Shown here: one piece after another, positions 6,344-12,921 of the stretch
How positions within the stretch are numbered: position 1 is the first letter of the stretch
Layout: every line of letters begins with the position of its first letter
Source of the DNA: an uncultured Lachnospiraceae bacterium
Lineage (GTDB): Bacteria; Bacillota; Clostridia; Lachnospirales; Lachnospiraceae
Length of the DNA stretch: 22,022 nt
Reading direction: 5' to 3'
Assembly (NCBI GenBank): GCA_947628025.1
Contig: CANQYH010000016.1
Span: 1 to 22,022, forward strand
The notes under the pieces: model-generated
The model's database searches: none
The model's input: only the letters and a program-made list of their open reading frames with translations
Told to the model about the DNA's origin: nothing
Translations under genes and position numbers: made by a program

Positions 6344-9300
6344 TCATTCCACCGTCTTTAAACTCTCCACCATATCCACTTTTTTCAGCTTAAAATGCGC
6401 CGCGATATTAACGATCACGGAAAAGACCACGGTCAGCACCGCCGCCAGGACATAGGCGTAATCCGGGGCCGTCCGGCCGAACATGACCAGATTTACCTCT
6501 ACGGTCAGCACCAGCCACGAATGCAGAAACCGCCCCATCACCAGGCCCAGCAGGATCCCGAAGATCGTCAGGAAAATGTTCTCGCGGTACACGTAAGCCG
6601 TCGTCTCCCGGTCATAGAAGCCCAGCACTTTCAGCGTGGCCAGCTCCCGGGTGCGCTCCGTGATATTGATGTTCGTCAGGTTATACAGTACGACGAACGC
6701 CAGCGCCGCCGCCGCGACGATCACGATGATCACCGCGTAGTCGATGGCGACCATGCTGTCGGTAAACGTATCGCGGATCGTAGCAATATAAGAATAGGAA
6801 GTCACGCCATCCATCGCCATCAGATCCGTAGAGACACGATCCGACTGTTCCGCACCCGCCTGCGCGTTATATTTGATCAGCGCCACATTTTCCACCGGCG
6901 CCTCGCCGAACAATTTCTCATAGCAGCCGTAGGACATGTAGATATAATGCTGCACGTAATTTTCCACGATGTCCGCCACCACAGCCTGCACCCGCACGTC
7001 GTCCTTTTCCAGCGTGATCGTGCCGCCTCTCTGCACGTCCAAAAGCTCCGACAGTTTCTCCGTGATCAGGATCTCGTCCTCCGGCAGCACCACCGCCTCA
7101 TCGTCCAGCCGGTGGCGCAGATCGATGAAGCCGGTAAACATCTCCATGTCCCTGACGGAAAACAGATTCACGTCGTAGACCGGTCCGTCCGTCGACGCCT
7201 CCGCCATGAACTGGCTGGAAACCATGAACTGCTCCACATTCTCGCTGCCGTCCAGATAGGCCTCCACCGCCGCCAGTTCTTCCGCGGAAATGTCCTCGTC
7301 CAGCCCCATCGTGGCGTCATAGAGGGAAATTTCGTCAAACTGCTTATTCAGTATGGCGAAAATGGAATCGTGCAGGCCGAAACCGGTCACGATCAGGGCC
7401 GTACAGCCGCCGATCCCGATCACCGTCATCCAGAAGCGCCGTTTGTAGCGGAACAGATTGCGCATCGTTACTTTCCATGTAAAGGACAGGCGCTTCCACA
7501 GCGGATGGATGTATTCCAGCAATACCCGCTTGCCCGGCTTGGGGGCGCGGGGCCGCATCAGATTGGCCGGGGTATCCACCAGCGTGGACAGACAGGCCCA
7601 CAGCGCAGCGCCGGTCGTGCAGGCCACGGCCGCCAGCACCGACAGCGCAAACATTCCCACCTGCGGTTTGAACCGCAGCGTCGGAATGTGGTACATGATA
7701 TTAAATGCGTTGGCAATGACTTCCGGGATCAGGGTCGCTCCCAGTGCCAGCCCCAGCACGCCGCCGGCCAGGCTGGCCGTCAGCGCGTAGCCAATGTATT
7801 TCTTCGAAATCGCCAGCCGGGAAAATCCCATGGCTTTCAGCGCGCCGATCTGGGTCCGCTGCTCTTCCACCATACGGGTCATGGTCGTCAGGCAGGCCAG
7901 CGCCGCCACCAGGAAGAAAATGATCGGGAATACGTTGGCCAGATTGCTGATGCGCTCGGAATCCTGGCCGTATCCCTCAAATCCCATGTTGGTATTGCGG
8001 CCCAGCACGTACCATTCGCACTCGTCTATGTCGTCCAGTTCGGCCTGGGCGTCGTCCACCTCGGCCTGGGCGTCGTCCAGCTTCGTCTGGGCGTCCGCGA
8101 TCTCTTCTTCCGCCTCTTTCTCACCGTCCGCATACTCCACAAGGCCGTCAGCGTATTCCTGCTCGCCGTCGTTTAACTCGACCAGGGCGTCGTCGATCTC
8201 CTGCTGCCCGTCGACGCGCGCATCCTCCAGCTCCGCCACGCCGTCGTGATACTCCTGCCAGCCGTCCGCCAGCTCCTGTTCGCCGTCCTCGATCTCCTTT
8301 TTCGCATCCTCCAGTTCGATCCGGCCGTCTTCCAGCTCCTGCCAGGCATCCGCCAGCTCTTTTTCGCCGTCTTCCAGCTCGATTCGCGCGTCCTCCAGCT
8401 CCTGCCAGCCGTCCGCCAGTTCTTTTTCGCCGTCCTCCAGCTCGACCCGCGCGTCCTCCAGCTCCTGCCAGCCGTCCGCTAATTCTTTCTCGCCGTCTTC
8501 CAGCTCGACCCGCGCGTCCTCCAGTTCCTGCCAGGCATTGTCCAGTTCGGTCTTGCCGTCCTCCAGTTCTTTCTTCGCGTCGTCCAGCTCTTTCTGACCG
8601 TCGGCCAGTTCCTTGGCTGCGTCGTCGAGCTCTTTTTGGGCGTCGTCCAGTTCTTTCTTGCCGTCGGCCAACTCTTTTCTGCCATCAGCCAGCTCGCTTT
8701 CCGCATCCTCCAGCTGTTTCCTGCCTTCGCTCGCTTCCGCGTATCCGGCGTCCAGCCGCGACTGGTTCGCATCCAGCTCGGCTTTTCCTTTGGCCAGTTC
8801 TGCATAACCCGCGTCTAACTGGGCCTGGCTGGTCTCCAGCACCTGCCGGTTTGCCTCCAGCTCCGCGTAACCGGCATCCAGCTCTGCCTGACCCGTTTCC
8901 AGTATCTGCCGGTTTGTCTCCAGTTCCGCATAACCGGCATCCAGCTTTGCCTGATTCGTATTCAATGCTTCCCAGCCAGCGTCCAGCTGCTCTCTCAGAG
9001 CTGCCATCTGCTGTTCCAAGGCGGCCTTTTTCACTGCATCATCCGGCGCCGCCGGATCCAGACTGCCAAGCTGCTGCTGAAGCCCTGCGTACTGAGTTTC
9101 ACCTGTTTCCAGTTGCCCTTTCATCTCCGTTAATTGGGCCTGCTGACCATCCAACTGAGCCTTACCTTTTTCATATTCTGCCCAGCCGTTCTCCAATTCT
9201 GTCTTCTTACTGTCCAGCAGCGTTTTTCCCTGGTCATACGCCAAACGGCCCTGGTCGAGTTTGGCCTTATTTTCATCTAACAGAGCTTTATTCTGTTCAT

Positions 9301-10819
9301 AGGCCGCCCAGCCCTCGTCCAGCTGCTTCTGACCCTGGTCCAGTTCGTCCAGACCATCATAATAGTTGTCCCACTGCCTGTCCAGTTCTCTCCGCGCATC
9401 CTCCAGTTCTTTCCGGCCGTCTTCGTACTCATCCAGCCCGTCCTGATACTCTTTCAGTCCGTCCTCGTACTCTTTCTTCCCTTTCTCGTAATCCGCCAGC
9501 CCCTCCTCATATTCCCGGACGCCGTCCTCATATTTTGCCTTGGCGTCCTCGTACTCTTTCAGACCGTCTTCATACTCTTTCCGGCCGTCCTCCAGTTTCT
9601 TTTTGTTGTCCTCATATTCTTTCAGGCCGTCTTCATACTCTTTCCGGCCGTCTTCCAGCTTCTTTTTGTTGTCCTCGTACTCTTTCAGGCCATCCTCATA
9701 CTCTTTCCGGCCGTCTTCCAGCTCTTTTTTGCCGTCCTCATATTCCGCCAGCCCGTCCTGGTACTCTTTCAGACCGTCCTCGTAATCCTTTTTGCCGTCA
9801 GCCAGCTCCTGCTCCGCGTCCAGCAGTTCCTGATAGGCGTCGGCCAGCTCCTGTTCCGCGTCGGCGATCTCCTTATGGTACGTGTCGATCCCCTCGTAGT
9901 AATCGTTCCAGCCGTCGTCCAGTTCCTGCCGCGCGTCCGCCAGCTCCTGCCGCGCGTCCGCCAATTCCTGGTCCGCGTCGGCTTTGGCGTCGTCCAGCTC
10001 TTTCTGCGCGTCATCCAGTTCTGCCTGGGCGTCGTCGATCTCTGCCTGGGCGTCCCCGACGATTTCGTCATAGCGAATCTGGGCCCTCTCCTCCGCCAGT
10101 CCGTCCAGACTGTCCAAAAGGGCCTCTAACCGCTCGTCGTATTCGTCCCCATAGCTGTCCAGCGCGGCCAGACCCTCGCCGGTAAAATAGGCCATGGTAT
10201 AGTAATCATAATCAAAATTTTCCCCGGGAACATACATGAACCCGTCCACCGAACCGCTGCCCAGAGACGAAGTTCCACGGTCCGTCCCCACATACAGAGG
10301 ACTCGCGACCTCCCCTACGATCGTGTAGGACAGGCACTTCAGATCGCCCTCATTGTCCTCGTCCAGCACCAGGTTCATCCGGTCGCCCACATCCAGACCC
10401 AGCTCGATCATCAGCAGACGCTCTGTCACACATTCATCCGGGGCCTCGGGCAGACGCCCCTCTTTCAGATCCAGCAGATTCAGCTGCTGCGGCATCGAAC
10501 GAACGCTGACGATCGCGTCCTGGGCGATCGCGTCCACCGACCAGATCCCCTCCACCGTCTCGATCCCGGCCGCTTCCGCCAGCGCCTGCAGATCTTCATC
10601 CGTCAGTCCCAGCGTCGAGATCACGTAACCGTCCATCAGGCAGGTCTGGTCATAATACTGATCCGCGGTATACTGCATATCCGGCGCCGTCGCCCGCAGT
10701 CCCGCCAGGAAAGCCACCGCCAGCGCCGACAGGATCAAAATAGACAAAAACCGGCTGAACGTATTTTTGACCTCGCGCACCGCGTCCGTGGTCAGCCGGT
10801 TCTTTCTGCGCCTTACCAT
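6344..10819 (-). CDS. FtsX-like ABC transporter permease with a giant heptad-repeat extracytoplasmic domain
   Basis: 1491 residues from the ATG at 10819, which has a GGAGGAG site five bases ahead and overlaps the end of the ATPase gene; an in-frame ATG 12 codons upstream lacks such a site. Order: cytoplasmic KNRLTTDAVREVKNTFSR, transmembrane helix (about 25-45), a MacB-like periplasmic/extracellular region to about 227, then about 700 residues of heptads such as ELEDGRK, EYEDGLK and ELADGKK (228-929), then a FtsX module with three to four membrane helices beginning SNLANVFPIIFFLVAALACL, another globular region (VDVQRGGTITLEKDDV), and a second FtsX module ending KKVDMVESLKTVE. This is the type VII ABC (MacB/FtsX/Lol) fold, which transmits ATP-driven motion across the membrane rather than moving a substrate through it. 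The usual family is 400-900 residues; the extra length is the repeat. Substrate or enzyme partner unknown. Confidence 0.88.
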   Translation of the reverse strand: MVRRRKNRLTTDAVREVKNTFSRFLSILILSALAVAFLAGLRATAPDMQYTADQYYDQTCLMDGYVISTLGLTDEDLQALAEAAGIETVEGIWSVDAIAQDAIVSVRSMPQQLNLLDLKEGRLPEAPDECVTERLLMIELGLDVGDRMNLVLDEDNEGDLKCLSYTIVGEVASPLYVGTDRGTSSLGSGSVDGFMYVPGENFDYDYYTMAYFTGEGLAALDSYGDEYDERLEALLDSLDGLAEERAQIRYDEIVGDAQAEIDDAQAELDDAQKELDDAKADADQELADARQELADARQELDDGWNDYYEGIDTYHKEIADAEQELADAYQELLDAEQELADGKKDYEDGLKEYQDGLAEYEDGKKELEDGRKEYEDGLKEYEDNKKKLEDGRKEYEDGLKEYEDNKKKLEDGRKEYEDGLKEYEDAKAKYEDGVREYEEGLADYEKGKKEYEDGLKEYQDGLDEYEDGRKELEDARRELDRQWDNYYDGLDELDQGQKQLDEGWAAYEQNKALLDENKAKLDQGRLAYDQGKTLLDSKKTELENGWAEYEKGKAQLDGQQAQLTEMKGQLETGETQYAGLQQQLGSLDPAAPDDAVKKAALEQQMAALREQLDAGWEALNTNQAKLDAGYAELETNRQILETGQAELDAGYAELEANRQVLETSQAQLDAGYAELAKGKAELDANQSRLDAGYAEASEGRKQLEDAESELADGRKELADGKKELDDAQKELDDAAKELADGQKELDDAKKELEDGKTELDNAWQELEDARVELEDGEKELADGWQELEDARVELEDGEKELADGWQELEDARIELEDGEKELADAWQELEDGRIELEDAKKEIEDGEQELADGWQEYHDGVAELEDARVDGQQEIDDALVELNDGEQEYADGLVEYADGEKEAEEEIADAQTKLDDAQAEVDDAQAELDDIDECEWYVLGRNTNMGFEGYGQDSERISNLANVFPIIFFLVAALACLTTMTRMVEEQRTQIGALKAMGFSRLAISKKYIGYALTASLAGGVLGLALGATLIPEVIANAFNIMYHIPTLRFKPQVGMFALSVLAAVACTTGAALWACLSTLVDTPANLMRPRAPKPGKRVLLEYIHPLWKRLSFTWKVTMRNLFRYKRRFWMTVIGIGGCTALIVTGFGLHDSIFAILNKQFDEISLYDATMGLDEDISAEELAAVEAYLDGSENVEQFMVSSQFMAEASTDGPVYDVNLFSVRDMEMFTGFIDLRHRLDDEAVVLPEDEILITEKLSELLDVQRGGTITLEKDDVRVQAVVADIVENYVQHYIYMSYGCYEKLFGEAPVENVALIKYNAQAGAEQSDRVSTDLMAMDGVTSYSYIATIRDTFTDSMVAIDYAVIIVIVAAAALAFVVLYNLTNINITERTRELATLKVLGFYDRETTAYVYRENIFLTIFGILLGLVMGRFLHSWLVLTVEVNLVMFGRTAPDYAYVLAAVLTVVFSVIVNIAAHFKLKKVDMVESLKTVE
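8336..8524 (-). repeat. Three 63-bp tandem repeats inside the permease gene
   Basis: Units at 8336-8398, 8399-8461 and 8462-8524, differing by only a few bases, each encoding 21 residues (three heptads) of the pattern ELEDAR(V/I)-ELEDGEK-ELADGWQ. Near-identity at DNA level indicates recent duplication. Confidence 0.85.
9593..9718 (-). repeat. Two 63-bp tandem repeats inside the permease gene
   Basis: Units at 9593-9655 and 9656-9718, encoding 21-residue blocks of three heptads (LEDGRKE, YEDGLKE, YEDNKKK). They lie in the opposite arm of the predicted helical hairpin from the 8336-8524 repeats and have the same unit length. Confidence 0.85.
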
Positions 10820-11514
10820 TCGATCTCCTCCACAGGCGTCGGCGAAGCGTTGCATTCCACGGAAGCCACGCGGCCGTTCTTCACCCGGATCACCCGGTCC
10901 GCCATCGGAGTGATTGCGGTGTTATGGGTGATCACCACCACCGTCATGCCTCCCTGGCGACAGGTATCCTGCAAAAGCTTCAGGATCGCTTTCCCCGTCA
11001 CATAATCCAGCGCTCCTGTCGGCTCGTCGCAAAGCAGCAGCTTCGGATTTTTCGCCAATGCCCTGGCGATCGCCACTCTCTGCTGCTCGCCGCCGGACAG
11101 CTGCGCCGGGAAATTGTTCAGCCGCTCCCCCAGTCCCACATGCTCCAGCACGCTCTTAGCGTCCAGCGGATGATCGCAGATCTGCGCCGCCAGCTCCACA
11201 TTCTCCAGCGCCGTCAGATTCTGGACCAGGTTATAAAACTGGAACACGAAGCCGATGTCGTGCCGCCGGTAGCCGGTCAGCTTCTTCGCGTTGTAATCGC
11301 TGACCCTCGCGCCGTCCACGGTAATGGTCCCGCCTGAGCAGGCGTCCATCCCGCCCAACATGTTCAGCACCGTCGTTTTCCCCGCGCCGGAGGGGCCCAC
11401 GATCACCGCGAACTCTCCCTTTTCGATCACAAAATCCACTCCGTCCACGGCATTGATGGTCACTTCCCCCATCTGGTAAACTTTTTTCACATTTTCAAAG
11501 GATATGTAACTCAT
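10813..11514 (-). CDS. ABC transporter ATP-binding protein (LolD/MacB type)
   Basis: 233 residues with every ABC motif: Walker A GPSGAGKTT at 40-48, Q-loop region FVFQFYNLVQNLTALENVELA, signature LSGGEQQ at 139-145, Walker B LLLCDE at 159-164, D-loop GALD and the switch histidine in VVITHN (H197). The LSGGEQQRVAIARAL form and length are typical of ATPases that serve FtsX-like permeases. The stop codon is embedded in the start region of the permease gene (7-bp overlap), so the two are translationally coupled and form one complex at the inner face of the membrane. The ATG at 11514 has a GGTGAG site just upstream. Possible regulatory repeats lie at 11571-11591. Confidence 0.95.
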   Translation of the reverse strand: MSYISFENVKKVYQMGEVTINAVDGVDFVIEKGEFAVIVGPSGAGKTTVLNMLGGMDACSGGTITVDGARVSDYNAKKLTGYRRHDIGFVFQFYNLVQNLTALENVELAAQICDHPLDAKSVLEHVGLGERLNNFPAQLSGGEQQRVAIARALAKNPKLLLCDEPTGALDYVTGKAILKLLQDTCRQGGMTVVVITHNTAITPMADRVIRVKNGRVASVECNASPTPVEEIEW

Positions 11515-11542
11515 ACGCTCACCATCGGAAATTATTCACTGT

Positions 11543-11620
11543 ACTATATCTTACACCGCGCCGAACGGTTTTCGCAAGCGTTTCTTCGCAATATTCGACA
11601 AAAATTCTATGAAATTTTTG
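11543..11620 (-). promoter_or_regulatory. Probable promoter/operator region of the ABC operon
   Basis: On the minus strand a TATAGT (11548-11543) lacks a recognisable -35 box at 16-18 bp. Instead, two direct TTGCGAA repeats (11591-11585 and 11577-11571, seven bases apart) lie just upstream, followed by an inverted repeat CAAAAATT/AATTTTTG (11599-11606 and 11613-11620, 6-nt loop). A weak -35 with repeats beside it suggests an activator-dependent promoter, but no regulator is identified. Confidence 0.4.
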
Positions 11621-11669
11621 TGAAAATTATTAAAAAATGGGCGGTTTCGCGCCGGATCCTTTTATTCTG

Positions 11670-11697
11670 TTGACTTCTCTGCCGTATATATTATAAT
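11670..11697 (+). promoter_or_regulatory. Promoter of the XRE regulator gene
   Basis: TTGACT (11670-11675), 16-bp spacer, TATAAT (11692-11697). The leader of about 70 nt holds a GCCGCT/AGCGGC stem (11717-11722, 11737-11742) followed by five T residues, which might attenuate but is weak. Confidence 0.75.
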
Positions 11698-11774
11698 GGA
11701 CTTAGTTGCGATAACCGCCGCTCCCAGCATCATGGCAGCGGCCCTTTTTGGATATGAGCAAAGGAAGGGATATT

Positions 11775-12014
11775 ATGAAAGTTCAGGAAGCAACTGTAAA
11801 ACGAATCCAGCAGCTCCGTAAAAAACAGAAACTGACGATCCGCGATCTGAGCGAAAGGAGCGGGATCTCAGAATCGACGCTGAAATCCATTCTCCAGGGG
11901 AAGAGCGAAAATCCGGGAATCGTCAGCCTCAAAAAGATCATGAAAGGCCTGGGAGTCACGGTCCGCGAATTTTTCGACGCCGACCTGTTCGACGACCTGG
12001 AGCCGGAAGACTGA
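11775..12014 (+). CDS. Small XRE-family helix-turn-helix regulator
   Basis: 79 residues, essentially one Cro/C1-type helix-turn-helix: TVKRIQQLRKKQKLTIRDL, SERSGISESTLKSILQG (helix-turn-helix core, about residues 25-42) and NPGIVSLKKIMKGLGVTVREFFD, followed by an acidic tail ending EPED. Start at 11775 because AAGGAAGGG lies six bases upstream; an earlier in-frame ATG at 11748 is preceded only by a T-run. Proteins of this size and shape are common in Clostridia as stand-alone regulators. It stands directly before rubrerythrin in the same orientation, but that gene has its own promoter, so a regulatory link is only a guess. Confidence 0.88.
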   Translation: MKVQEATVKRIQQLRKKQKLTIRDLSERSGISESTLKSILQGKSENPGIVSLKKIMKGLGVTVREFFDADLFDDLEPED

Positions 12015-12031
12015 CATCTATCAGAAGCTTA

Positions 12032-12061
12032 TTGACAAAATGGGGGGTTCTGTATTATATT
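12032..12061 (+). promoter_or_regulatory. Rubrerythrin promoter
   Basis: Perfect TTGACA (12032-12037) and TATATT (12056-12061) with an 18-bp spacer that includes a run of six G. A TTATTGACA-type start followed by operator-like dyads suggests tight regulation. Confidence 0.65.
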
Positions 12062-12087
12062 AGTAACAGTTACTATAATTATATTAA
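12061..12087. promoter_or_regulatory. Nested operator candidates at the rubrerythrin promoter
   Basis: TAGTAAC-A-GTTACTA (12061-12075) is a perfect 7-bp dyad around a central A, covering the -10 and start point. Overlapping it, 12073-12087 matches the PerR box consensus TTATAATNATTATAA at 11 of 14 defined positions. PerR control of rubrerythrin is established in Clostridia; identity of the first dyad's regulator is unknown. Confidence 0.5.
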
Positions 12088-12108
12088 ATTTTTCAAGGAG
12101 GATCAAAC

Positions 12109-12645
12109 ATGTCCAAGTATGCAGGTACCAAAACGGAAAAAAATCTGTGGGAAGCGTTCGCAGGCGAATCCCAGGCCAGGAACAAATACACCTATTTTGC
12201 TTCCGTAGCGAAGAAAGCCGGCTACGAGCAGATCGCGGAACTGTTTCTGAAAACTGCCGACAATGAAAAAGAACACGCCAAACTGTGGTTCAAGGAACTG
12301 GGCGAATTAGGCGACACCGCCGCCAATCTGCTTCACGCCGCTGAGGGTGAGAACGCGGAATGGACCGATATGTACGAGCGCATGGCCAGAGAGGCCGAGG
12401 AAGAGGGCTTTACGGCCCTGGCCGCCAAATTCCGCGGGGTAGCCGCGATCGAAAAATCCCATGAGGAACGTTACCGCGCCCTGCTGAACAATGTGGAAAC
12501 GAAGCAGGTCTTCGAGAAGAGCGGCGTCCAAGTCTGGGAGTGCCGCAACTGCGGCCATATCGTAGTCGGCGTCAAGGCCCCCGAGGTCTGCCCGGTCTGC
12601 GCCCATCCGCAGAGCTATTTCGAAGTACGCAAAGAGAATTACTGA
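12109..12645 (+). CDS. rbr: Rubrerythrin (non-heme diiron peroxidase)
   Basis: 178 residues. The N-terminal four-helix ferritin-like domain carries the diiron ligands: E20 (EAFAGESQARNKY), E53 and H56 (DNEKEH), E94 or E97 (REAEEEGF) and E115 with H118 (IEKSHEE). The C-terminal rubredoxin-like domain has the FeS4 cysteines at 145, 148, 161 and 164 (CRNC and CPVC). Rubrerythrins reduce hydrogen peroxide to water in the cytoplasm of anaerobes, taking electrons from NADH via rubredoxin-type partners. Length and domain order are standard. AAGGAGG precedes the ATG at 12109. A promoter with PerR-like operator and a strong terminator make it a monocistronic unit. Confidence 0.97.
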   Translation: MSKYAGTKTEKNLWEAFAGESQARNKYTYFASVAKKAGYEQIAELFLKTADNEKEHAKLWFKELGELGDTAANLLHAAEGENAEWTDMYERMAREAEEEGFTALAAKFRGVAAIEKSHEERYRALLNNVETKQVFEKSGVQVWECRNCGHIVVGVKAPEVCPVCAHPQSYFEVRKENY

Positions 12646-12766
12646 TCTGAAACATCCGGCGTGCGGAATACATAGGTTATGGCGATATAACGGCATTACA
12701 ACCATTTTCACATTCCAAACAGCCTGCGAATGAAACGGCAGGATCTGCCTGCTGTCAGGAAAAGCA

Positions 12767-12817
12767 AGAGGGATGCGGCGCGGCCCGGTTATATAGGCCT
12801 GCGCCATCCCTCTTTTT
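12767..12817. terminator. Intrinsic terminator downstream of rubrerythrin
   Basis: AGAGGGAT (12767-12774) pairs with ATCCCTCT (12806-12813), extended inward by GGCGC/GCGCC and GGCC/GGCC with small bulges, and ends in a T-run (12813-12817). A-rich sequence before the left arm means it may also stop transcription of the convergent alpha-glucosidase gene. Confidence 0.85.
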
Positions 12818-12921
12818 GCTTTCCGTTTTCTGATTTCTGATTTTTGATTTCAAATCAATCGGTTTCAGGCTCTATATCTTCCTTTCCGAGGCGAAAGATC
12901 AACCCACCCTCTCGCTGCGGT

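Noticed and set aside
9875..10129. Hydrophobic plus-strand frame over the start of the coiled-coil region
   Set aside because: It is the complement of acidic Asp/Glu/Leu heptad codons, which necessarily read as Val/Leu-rich on the other strand.
8851..10185. Proline/arginine-rich open frame antisense to the permease repeats
   Set aside because: It is the direct by-product of the opposite-strand heptad codons; its apparent PxxP repeats copy the repeat structure of the real gene.
11565..11595. Possible CcpA catabolite-repression (cre) site near the ABC promoter
   Set aside because: The match to the cre consensus breaks down in the right half; the direct TTGCGAA repeats describe the sequence better.
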